The notes under the pieces were generated by a model. It saw nothing but the letters and a program-made list of their open reading frames with translations. It was not told where the DNA came from and did not search any database. A program made the translations under genes and the position numbers. DNA of 11,222 bases from DATMER01 sp036277235 (lineage in GTDB: Bacteria; Acidobacteriota; Thermoanaerobaculia; Multivoradales; UBA5704): contig DASUNJ010000621.1 of NCBI GenBank assembly GCA_036277235.1, positions 1 through 11,222 of the forward strand, in the 5' to 3' direction. Shown in pieces: positions 1 to 6,254 of this stretch (its first letter is position 1; each line of letters opens with the position of its first letter).

Positions 1-2306
1 TTCCGCCAACGCTGCCAGTGCTTGACCATGGCCCAGGGGACCAGGATCCACCAGCAGAGGAGGATGGCCCACAGGCCGAAGCCGGGCCGGTTGGCCATGG
101 TCAGGAAGGTGTTGTTGCCGAAGATGTTGTCGTTGATCAGGTAGGTCCAGGTCGAGGAGGGGCCGCGCAGCCCCTCCCGGTCCCAGTCGACGCCGTCCGC
201 CGTGATCTCGATCCTCTCGAAGACCTCGACGATCGTCTCGTCGATCCGCTCCAGGAGGGCTTCGAACCCGGCTCCCGCGGTGCGGTAGAACTCGGCGAAG
301 GGGTCCTGGCCGCCGAGCTGGACCAGATGGACCTCGTCGCGCACCGCCTGCATTTCTGCGATGTGATCGCTCCAGCAGCGGTCGATCGTGACGAGCGTGA
401 TCCGCCGCTCGATCTCCTTGAGCAGCTCCTCGCCATACGCGGAACAGAGCTGCGTCCAGCGGGCGGGGCTGCGCTCCGCCAGCAGCTCTTGCGGTTGGCC
501 TTCGAGGACCTCCTGCCGCCAGGCCTGGAGCTCGCCGCGCTGGTGCTCGAGGATCTGCCAGTAGGAGAGCAGCCGCTTGCGCAGGTCGCCGTGCTGCCCC
601 TCGACGATGCGCTGCACGCGGGCGACCTCGCGCCGGACCGCCGGGTGATCGACGGTCCCTACAGCTTCTCCTGTCCTCAGGCTCTGGAGAAGCTTTGAAG
701 GCAGCAGGCGCTCGATGCCGCAGCGCTGCAGCAGGCTGTCCTCCAGGCTGATGATGAAGCGGGACGAGCCGGGATCGCCCTGGCGACCGGCCCGGCCCCG
801 CAACTGGTCGTCGATGCGCCGGCTCTCGTGGCGGTTGGTGCCGAGAACGTAGAGCCCGCCGAGCGCGAGCACCTCTTCGCCGCCGAGCCGAATGTCGGTA
901 CCGCGGCCCGCCATGTTGGTGGAGATCGTGACCGCGCCCAGGGCTCCGGCCTCGGCCACGATCGCGGCCTCCTCGGCGTCGTTCTTCGCGTTGAGCACCC
1001 GGCAGGCGATCCCCGCCTGGCGCAGATCGGCGGCGAGGCTCTCCGACTCTTCGACGCTGACGGTGCCCACCAGGATCGGCCGGCCGGTCGCATGCGTAGC
1101 GGCGATCTCGTCGAGCAACGCCTTCCGTTTCGTTTCACGGGTGGCATGGATCACATCGGGGTGATCGACGCGGATGCAGGGCCGGTTAGGCGACACCTCC
1201 ACCACTTCGAGGTCGTAGATATCCGCCAGCTCCCTTGCGGCGGGCTTCGCCGTGCCGGTCATGCCGCAGAGCCGCGGGTACTTGCGCAGGAAGTGCTGGA
1301 CGGTGATCGAGCCGAAGATCTTCCCCTCCGGCTGCCAGCGCAGGCCCTCCTTGGCTTCCAGCGCGGCTTGCAGCCCGTCGGGCCACTGGCGGTTCTCCGC
1401 GACCCGGCCGGTCAGCTCGTCGACCAGCTCGATCCGGCCGCCGCGGACGATGTAGTCCACGTCGCGCTTCAATAGGGCCTCGGCGTGCAGGGCGTTGCGC
1501 AGCTCGGCCTGCAGCCGGACGTTATCTCCCTCGAATAGGTTGCCGGAGCCCAGGAGCTTCTCGGCGCGGTGCATTCCGCGGTCGGTCAGGAAGATGTTGT
1601 ACGCGTACTCGTCCGTGTCGTAGTCGGCTCCCCGCACCATCTGGCGGGCGATGGCGGCCAGGCGCCCGAGATCGACTCCGATCTCCTCGAGGGTGCCGGC
1701 GATGACCAGCGGGATGCGCGCCTCGTCGATCAGGATCGAATCGGCCTCGTCCACCAGCCCCAGGTGGAAGGGCCGGTGCACCTGCTCGGCCGGATCGAGG
1801 CAGAGGCCGTCGCGCAGAAGGTCGAAGCCGGCTTCCTTGACGGTGAGATAGGTGACGTCGCAGCGGTAGGCCCGGTGCCGTTCCGCTGTGGAGAGCCCTT
1901 CCTGGATGCAGCCGACGGTGAGCCCGAGGCGCTCGTAGACGGGTCCCATCCACTCGGCGTCGCGGCGGGCCAGGTAGTCGTTGTAGGTGAGGACGTGCAC
2001 GCCGCGGCCGGCCAGGGCGTTCAAGGCCACGGGAGCGACGGCCGCCAGCGTCTTGCCCTCGCCGGTCTGCATCTCGACCAGCTTTCCCTGGTGAAGTCCG
2101 ATGCCGGCGAGCACCTGGACGTCGTAAGGCCGCTCGCCCAGCACCCGGCGGGCGTTCTCGCGCACCAGGCTGAAGACGTCCGGGAGGAGGCTGTCGAGCG
2201 CCGCGCCGTCGAGGGCTTGACGGCGGAGGCTCGCCGCACGCTCCCTCAGCTCCAGGTCTCCAGCCCGGGCCAGATCCGCTTCGCGGGCGTTGATGGCTTC
2301 CAGCAT
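1..2306 (-). CDS. secA: SecA-family preprotein translocase ATPase, 3' end cut off by window edge
   Basis: ATP-driven motor that pushes unfolded preproteins through SecYEG at the inner membrane. The frame is open from the ATG at 2304-2306 to the left edge: 768 complete codons with no stop. This ATG is the only start after an in-frame TAG upstream, and I see no strong Shine-Dalgarno before it. Motifs: Walker A GEGKT (residues 82-86); VDEADSILIDEAR (185-197); GMTGTA in the preprotein-crosslinking/NBD2 region; ATPase motif STNMAGRGTD (462-471); and RHESRRIDDQLRGRAGRQGD just after it. The N-terminus is about 35 residues shorter than in housekeeping SecA. After the helical-wing region the chain does not lead, as far as visible, into the usual linker and Cys-rich zinc tail. 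It enters a hydrophobic Trp-rich stretch at about 742-761 that looks like a membrane helix. It may be a SecA paralogue rather than the housekeeping copy. SecA family membership is certain; paralogue status is an inference. Confidence 0.95.
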   Translation of the reverse strand, partial: MLEAINAREADLARAGDLELRERAASLRRQALDGAALDSLLPDVFSLVRENARRVLGERPYDVQVLAGIGLHQGKLVEMQTGEGKTLAAVAPVALNALAGRGVHVLTYNDYLARRDAEWMGPVYERLGLTVGCIQEGLSTAERHRAYRCDVTYLTVKEAGFDLLRDGLCLDPAEQVHRPFHLGLVDEADSILIDEARIPLVIAGTLEEIGVDLGRLAAIARQMVRGADYDTDEYAYNIFLTDRGMHRAEKLLGSGNLFEGDNVRLQAELRNALHAEALLKRDVDYIVRGGRIELVDELTGRVAENRQWPDGLQAALEAKEGLRWQPEGKIFGSITVQHFLRKYPRLCGMTGTAKPAARELADIYDLEVVEVSPNRPCIRVDHPDVIHATRETKRKALLDEIAATHATGRPILVGTVSVEESESLAADLRQAGIACRVLNAKNDAEEAAIVAEAGALGAVTISTNMAGRGTDIRLGGEEVLALGGLYVLGTNRHESRRIDDQLRGRAGRQGDPGSSRFIISLEDSLLQRCGIERLLPSKLLQSLRTGEAVGTVDHPAVRREVARVQRIVEGQHGDLRKRLLSYWQILEHQRGELQAWRQEVLEGQPQELLAERSPARWTQLCSAYGEELLKEIERRITLVTIDRCWSDHIAEMQAVRDEVHLVQLGGQDPFAEFYRTAGAGFEALLERIDETIVEVFERIEITADGVDWDREGLRGPSSTWTYLINDNIFGNNTFLTMANRPGFGLWAILLCWWILVPWAMVKHWQRWR

Positions 2307-2363
2307 GGCTCGCCGTGAGTTTACCCGGTGAGCTGCCGTGCGGCTGAAATTCCGCTCCTCTTT

Positions 2364-2392
2364 TTGACACTACCCTTCAGAGTGCTCTGAAA
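2364..2392 (+). promoter_or_regulatory. Candidate promoter with overlapping inverted repeat, upstream of the EF-hand gene
   Basis: A perfect sigma70-type -35 box TTGACA lies at 2364-2369. At 17-bp spacing the -10 position reads CTGAAA (2387-2392), a poor match. Between and overlapping these is a perfect inverted repeat, TTCAGAG at 2376-2382 and CTCTGAA at 2385-2391 around a 2-base centre. The repeat sits where a repressor would block polymerase. It lies in the only gap between divergent secA and the EF-hand gene, so it could act on either. The -35 and the dyad are seen directly; promoter and operator function is inferred. Confidence 0.4.
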
Positions 2393-2416
2393 CAGGTCCT
2401 CAGGGAGGGTTGGCTG

Positions 2417-2917
2417 ATGACACGAATTTCCATCCTGGACAGGGCGCTGCTCCTCCTGGCCGCTCTCGTCCTGCTCCCGGGCATGGCGGCGGCCTGCTGC
2501 ACGGCCATCATCTGTCCCTACTGCATCTCCTCCAGCAGCAGTTGCGTGTGCGGCAGCGAGACGCCCGTGTGCAATGCGTTCGGCTGCAACTGCAACAACG
2601 AGTGCGGGGCCTTTGCCGCGGGCACGGACCTCAAGTGCTACGCCTCCATTTCCTGCGACTCGGACGCCAAGGCTCGCTTCGACGAGGTGGACGGCGACAA
2701 GGACGGCACGATCTCCAAGGACGAGGCCTGGATCTGGGCCAGCAAGCAGAAGAACCCGCTGAACTTGAGCAAGAGCGATCTGCCGGAGATCCTCCTGGCC
2801 GCGGAGCCGAAGCCGCAGGAGGTCGTGAGCGCCGCATTCGACAAGGCCGACGCGGATGGCAACGGGACGATTTCGCCGGCCGAGTTCGACAGCAGCCTCG
2901 ACGAGCCCGCCAATTGA
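2417..2917 (+). CDS. Secreted cysteine-rich protein with two EF-hand calcium-binding loops
   Basis: 166 aa. Residues 1-26 form a signal peptide: a charged start, a Leu-rich core, then an Ala-rich end before CC at 27-28. AAAC also fits a loose lipobox, so a lipoprotein is possible. Residues 27-80 carry 12 cysteines (27, 28, 33, 36, 43, 45, 52, 57, 59, 63, 74, 80), which points to disulfides or metal binding outside the cytoplasm. Two canonical 12-residue EF-hand loops follow, DGDKDGTISKDE (92-103) and DADGNGTISPAE (145-156), each with Asp/Asn at positions 1, 3 and 5, Gly at 6, Ile at 8 and Glu at 12. The start is supported by AGGGAGG at 2402-2408, 8 bases before the ATG. I do not recognise the Cys-rich domain. 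Calcium binding is well supported; the partner and role are unknown. It is divergent from secA and ends 16 bp from the stop of the converging gene. Confidence 0.9.
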   Translation: MTRISILDRALLLLAALVLLPGMAAACCTAIICPYCISSSSSCVCGSETPVCNAFGCNCNNECGAFAAGTDLKCYASISCDSDAKARFDEVDGDKDGTISKDEAWIWASKQKNPLNLSKSDLPEILLAAEPKPQEVVSAAFDKADADGNGTISPAEFDSSLDEPAN

Positions 2918-2933
2918 AGTCTTGGAGTAGAGC

Positions 2934-3353
2934 TCAGCGGCGGCCGACCGCGTCGTCGACGAACTGCGCCAGGCGGCCCCGCTCCTGCACGTCGAGCACC
3001 TCGCCGAGCCACGCCTGCAACGCCTCGGGCTCGCGGAAGACGCGCCGGTCCGGGTGGTTCGAGTTGCGGATCACCCGCTCCACCTGGAGGGCGAAGACCG
3101 CGCTGTCGCGGATCAGGAAGGCGGTCCGCTCGAGCTGCGGGGAGACCGCGGAGAGGAGCTGAATCAGGGCCTCGGCGACCGGCACGGGGAAGACATCCGC
3201 CTGCAAAAGATCCACGGCCCCGACGTACTTGCGGGCCAGCCGCTTGATGATGGCGTGGTGCTCGCCGACGAACTGCCGCACCTCGTCGAGGGTCAGCGGG
3301 CTCGCGAACCGCACCTCCACCAGCCTTCCCACCACGTTCTGGGCCTTGTGCAT
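2934..3353 (-). CDS. Conserved-looking hypothetical protein, possible STAS/SpoIIAA-like fold
   Basis: 139 aa, soluble, with no signal peptide or membrane segment. The start is well supported: reading the minus strand, AGGAGGAGGC lies directly before the ATG at 3351-3353. The order of elements is a beta-strand-like opening (VVGRLVEVRF), a predicted helix, a central strand followed by the helix PVAEALIQLL, a second strand (RTAFLIRDSAVFALQVERVI), and a final segment with FREPEALQAWLGEVL. This alternating strand/helix order, and the FREPEEA-type ending, resembles small STAS/SpoIIAA-like proteins. That assignment is from memory of the pattern and is weak. No catalytic motif is visible. The gene converges on the EF-hand gene with only 16 bp between stops and is divergent from the sigma-factor operon, so it has its own upstream region. 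It looks like a real gene; its function is unknown. Confidence 0.78.
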   Translation of the reverse strand: MHKAQNVVGRLVEVRFASPLTLDEVRQFVGEHHAIIKRLARKYVGAVDLLQADVFPVPVAEALIQLLSAVSPQLERTAFLIRDSAVFALQVERVIRNSNHPDRRVFREPEALQAWLGEVLDVQERGRLAQFVDDAVGRR

Positions 3354-3506
3354 GCCTCCTCCTGTGCTTGCAGACGGTCCGGTAGTCTATCCCCTTTCGC
3401 GGTCATGGGCCGGTGCATGTTAGGATTCCGCGAGCTTTCCTGCCGATGGACCGCACCTCGATCGCGATGCAATTCTCAGCCGCCCGGCATCACTCTTTCC
3501 GTAAGA

Positions 3507-3520
3507 GGGGGAATTCCCCC
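3507..3520. promoter_or_regulatory. Perfect palindrome upstream of the sigma-factor gene
   Basis: The core GGGGGAATTCCCCC is a perfect palindrome, and with one more base pair on each side (3506 and 3521) it reaches 16 bp. It lies 12 bp before the Shine-Dalgarno sequence of the sigma-factor gene. It could be an operator for an autoregulated operon or the base of a short 5'-leader hairpin. No clear -35/-10 pair is visible around it. The symmetry is seen directly; function is inferred. Confidence 0.4.
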
Positions 3521-3532
3521 TGGACGATCCGG

Positions 3533-3540
3533 AAGGAGGA
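3533..3540 (+). promoter_or_regulatory. Ribosome binding site selecting the start of the sigma-factor gene
   Basis: AAGGAGGA ends 6 bases before the ATG at 3547 and is one of the best Shine-Dalgarno matches in the window. It favours the long form of the sigma factor (234 aa). A weaker site, GGAGG 8 bases before an in-frame ATG at 3661, would give a 196-aa form closer to usual ECF length. Confidence 0.65.
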
Positions 3541-3546
3541 GAGCCG

Positions 3547-4251
3547 ATGCTGGCCGAAGTCGTCACCGCCCGAAGCCGGGGCGTGGAATGGAGCGAGGAG
3601 ACGACACCCCACGGGTCGATCGTCCGGCTTCACTTCCCGCCGCGGCCGGAGGCTCCGGCCATGACGAGCGTCGGCGAGACCTCCCCGGCCGATCTCGTGC
3701 GGCGGATCCGCAGCGGCGATCCGCGGGCCGAGGAGGAGCTGATCGCCCGCTTCGGGGAGGGCCTGACCTTCCTGTTGCGGCGCTGGACGCGCGGCCACTC
3801 CGATGCCGAGGACCTCTATCAGGAGACTTTCCGTCTGGGCCTGGAAAAGGTCCGTCGCGGCGAAGTCCGCGATCCGGAACGGCTCGCCGGGTTCCTGCGC
3901 TCCCTGGCGCGCAACCTGAGCATCGAGCACTACCGGAAGGCGGCCCGCCGGGGGTCGAGGGAAGAGGAGATCGAGACCGCCGCCGACGTGAGCAACCCCG
4001 ACACCGGCCAGCTCGGGCAGCTCCTGCGCAAAGAGAAGGTGAACCTGGTCCGCCGGCTCCTCGAGGAGCTCGGCTCCGAGCGCGACCGCCAGATCCTCTT
4101 CCGCTTCTACATCGCCGAAGAGGACAAGGAGAGCATCCGCTCCGACCTGGGCCTCACCGCCCCTGAATTCAACCTGGTCCTGTTCCGGGCCCGCCGCCGC
4201 TACAAGGACCTGTACGAGAGGCATGCCCAACTGGGCACGCCGCGGGAGTGA
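3547..4251 (+). CDS. ECF-type RNA polymerase sigma factor (sigma-70 family)
   Basis: 234 aa; directs RNA polymerase to a small set of promoters. Sigma2 spans about residues 47-135, with the region 2 signature SDAEDLYQETFRLGLEK (85-101) and the DNA-melting segment FLRSLARNLSIEHYRKAARR (116-135). An acidic linker (138-160) leads to sigma4 at about 162-224 with the helix-turn-helix. The HTH is divergent: where most members have a hydrophobic, Ala-rich turn, this one reads FYIAEEDKESIRSDLGLTAP. The first 38 residues precede the normal ECF start. They may be a real extension, or translation may begin at Met39 (3661). The next gene, 3 bp downstream, encodes a zinc-finger anti-sigma factor, a standard ECF arrangement. 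The class is secure; the regulon and signal are unknown. Confidence 0.92.
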   Translation: MLAEVVTARSRGVEWSEETTPHGSIVRLHFPPRPEAPAMTSVGETSPADLVRRIRSGDPRAEEELIARFGEGLTFLLRRWTRGHSDAEDLYQETFRLGLEKVRRGEVRDPERLAGFLRSLARNLSIEHYRKAARRGSREEEIETAADVSNPDTGQLGQLLRKEKVNLVRRLLEELGSERDRQILFRFYIAEEDKESIRSDLGLTAPEFNLVLFRARRRYKDLYERHAQLGTPRE

Positions 4252-4254
4252 GCC

Positions 4255-5094
4255 ATGGACCATCGGCGTATCGAAGAGCAGAACGTCGCCGAGCTGTACG
4301 TGACCGGCCGCCTGTCCCCCGAGGACGAGGAGACCTTCGAGAGCCATCTCCTGGAGTGCTCCGAGTGCCGCGAGAGCGTCGGCTGGGCGGATGACCTGCG
4401 CACCTCCATCCGCGCCGTCGCGGCCGAGGATGCCGCTCGCGCCTCCGTCCAGCTCGGGTTTCTCGCCTGGGTCTCCCGGCGTACCCGTACCGCCCGCGCC
4501 GGCCTCCTGATGGCCGCGCTGCTCACCGTGGCCGCCCTGCCCGCTTGGCTGCAAGCCGACCGTTCGAGGCTGGCCCGCGAGCTGTCCGTGGCTAAAGCTG
4601 AGGCTGAGCGTCCGGCAGCCCCGGCGTCTGCGCCTGCCGCTCCCGCGACCGTCCCTGCCGCGCCTGACACCTCGGAGCTGGAGAAGCTGGCCGAGGAGAA
4701 CCGGCTGCTGGCAGAGCAGCTTCGCGACTCCCGCGAGCAGCTCGCCCAGGTCGACGAGCCGCAGATCAACACGCCCATCGTCTCCCTCGGTGCGGTGCGC
4801 GGCGAAGACGACACCACGGTCGAGCTCGGGCCGTCGCCCGTGCCCATCCTCCTCTCCCTGGAGCTCCCGCAGGTCGAGTACGACACCTACCGGGTGACCC
4901 TGCTCGACAACAGGAACAAGACCGTGTGGCAGGAAAATGGGCTCGAGCCCACGGCGAGCGAGACGCTCACCATCCTCTTCCCCTCCGAGCGTCTGAAGGC
5001 GGGGACGTCGTATCGCTTCCATCTGGAAGGGATGGAGCCCGGCGGCCGCGCCGTCGACGTAGGCTACATCTCCTTCCGCGCCGTCAAGGGATGA
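4255..5094 (+). CDS. Membrane-anchored zinc-binding (ZAS-type) anti-sigma factor
   Basis: 279 aa; expected to hold the upstream sigma factor inactive at the membrane. The N-terminal cytoplasmic domain has the ZAS pattern: His3, then His31-x3-Cys35-x2-Cys38 (HLLECSEC), with the usual spacing of about 27 residues between the first His and the HxxxCxxC. A single membrane helix lies at about 82-99. A Pro/Ala-rich stretch (119-138) and a short coiled coil (141-168) lead to a C-terminal domain of about 110 residues (171-279). This domain is predicted beta-rich, looks like an Ig/FN3-type sandwich and would lie outside the membrane as the sensor. The start follows the sigma stop by 3 bases, so translation is likely coupled. 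The stop overlaps the next start as ATGA. The function class is well supported by motif and neighbour; the signal sensed is unknown. Confidence 0.88.
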   Translation: MDHRRIEEQNVAELYVTGRLSPEDEETFESHLLECSECRESVGWADDLRTSIRAVAAEDAARASVQLGFLAWVSRRTRTARAGLLMAALLTVAALPAWLQADRSRLARELSVAKAEAERPAAPASAPAAPATVPAAPDTSELEKLAEENRLLAEQLRDSREQLAQVDEPQINTPIVSLGAVRGEDDTTVELGPSPVPILLSLELPQVEYDTYRVTLLDNRNKTVWQENGLEPTASETLTILFPSERLKAGTSYRFHLEGMEPGGRAVDVGYISFRAVKG

Positions 5095-6230
5095 AGCGCC
5101 GCGGCCCGCTGGCCGGGCTGCGGGTGATCGACGCCTCCCGCGTCCTGGCCGGTCCCTACCTCGCCATGCTCCTCGGCGACCTGGGCGCCGACGTCGTCAA
5201 GATCGAAAAGCCGGACGGCGGCGACCAGACCCGCGGTTGGGGACCGCCCTTCGTGGGTCCCCCTGAAGCGCAGGTCAGCGCCTACTTCGTCTCCGCCAAC
5301 CGGAACAAGCGCTCGGTGGCGCTCGACCTCAAGAGCCCCGCCGGCCGCCAGGTTTTCCGCAAGCTGCTCGCTACGGCCGACGTCCTGGTCGAGAACTTCC
5401 TCCCCGGGGAATGGACGAAGCTGGGCTTCCGCACCTCCAACTTCCGCCGCGGGAATCCACGGCTCGTCCACGCCTCCATCACCGGCTACGGCAGCGGGCC
5501 GGACGCCGACCGTCCCGCCTACGACGTGATTCTCCAGGCGGAATCCGGGCTCATGTCGCTCACCGGGTACGGAGAGGGGGAGCCGGTGCGGGTGGGAATC
5601 GCGGTGATCGACTTCCTCTCGGCGCTCTACGGGCTCTCGGGAGTCCTCGCTGCCCTCGTGGAGAGGGGCGTGACGGGGCGCGGCCGGCGCGTCGAGGTCT
5701 CGATGATCGACGCGGGCACCGCCTTCCTTTCCTACGCGGCCCAATCCTGGCTCGCGGACGGCCGCCAGCCCCCCGCCCTCGGCTCGCGCCATCCGAACCT
5801 CGCGCCGTACCAGGCCCTCCCCACGCGGGATGGCTGGTTCCTGGTCGGCGTCGGCAGCCAGGACCAGTGGCGGCGCTTCTGCCAGGCGATCGGCCGGCCG
5901 GAGATCGAAACCGATCCGCGCTTCGCGGCCAACGCCGACCGGGTCCGCAACCGGGCAGAGCTCGACGAGCTCCTCGCCGGCATCTTCAGAGAGCGGCCCT
6001 CGGCGGACTGGGACCTGGCGATGAGAGCCCACCGCATCCCCGCCGCGGCGCCCACCTCGGTCGGCGAATCGGTGGAACGGGCGCGGGTTCGGGGTCAGCT
6101 CATGCCTCTCGGCGACCTCTTCACCCTGGCGGCCCCCTATCTCTTCGACGGCGAGCGCCCGCGGCCCTCCCTCCCGCCGCCCGCCCTCGGCGAGCACACG
6201 GAAGAGATCCTCAGAGAGCTAGAACTTTAG
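5091..6230 (+). CDS. Class III (CaiB/BaiF-type) CoA-transferase
   Basis: 379 aa, close to the usual family length. These enzymes move CoA between an acyl-CoA and a free carboxylic acid through an aspartyl-CoA anhydride. Family features are the N-terminal LAGLRVIDASRVLAGPYLAM (7-26), then LGDLGADVVKIEKPDGGD, the nucleotide-site NRNKRSVALDLK (70-81), and the catalytic Asp145 in PAYDVILQAESGLMSLTG. A hinge and small domain follow (about 200-330), then the closing GEHTEEILREL. The start chosen is the ATG at 5091, which overlaps the anti-sigma stop by 4 bp; the frame is open further upstream but only as antisense-free read-through of the previous gene. The substrate cannot be read from sequence; succinate, glutarate or other dicarboxylate acceptors are typical. 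Its tight coupling to a sigma/anti-sigma pair is unusual. It acts in the cytoplasm. Confidence 0.93.
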   Translation: MKRRGPLAGLRVIDASRVLAGPYLAMLLGDLGADVVKIEKPDGGDQTRGWGPPFVGPPEAQVSAYFVSANRNKRSVALDLKSPAGRQVFRKLLATADVLVENFLPGEWTKLGFRTSNFRRGNPRLVHASITGYGSGPDADRPAYDVILQAESGLMSLTGYGEGEPVRVGIAVIDFLSALYGLSGVLAALVERGVTGRGRRVEVSMIDAGTAFLSYAAQSWLADGRQPPALGSRHPNLAPYQALPTRDGWFLVGVGSQDQWRRFCQAIGRPEIETDPRFAANADRVRNRAELDELLAGIFRERPSADWDLAMRAHRIPAAAPTSVGESVERARVRGQLMPLGDLFTLAAPYLFDGERPRPSLPPPALGEHTEEILRELEL

Positions 6231-6254
6231 GCCCGGTCGTGCGTTCTACAAGGA

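Noticed and set aside
18..2318. Long plus-strand ORFs opposite secA (18-698, 828-1475, 1569-2318)
   Set aside because: Antisense frames kept open by high GC; composition is typical of shadows and no family is recognisable.
1522..2370. 282-codon minus-strand ORF overlapping the start of secA
   Set aside because: It is an off-frame shadow of the SecA reading frame, Arg/Pro/Gly-rich with no domain; the SecA frame carries the motifs.
2918..2960. Bidirectional terminator between the EF-hand gene and the converging hypothetical gene
   Set aside because: Only a 4-bp GCGG/CCGC stem is visible and it has no T-tract.
3490..5022. 510-codon minus-strand ORF opposite the sigma and anti-sigma genes
   Set aside because: Antisense to two genes with clear motifs and coupling; the product is low-complexity with no domain.
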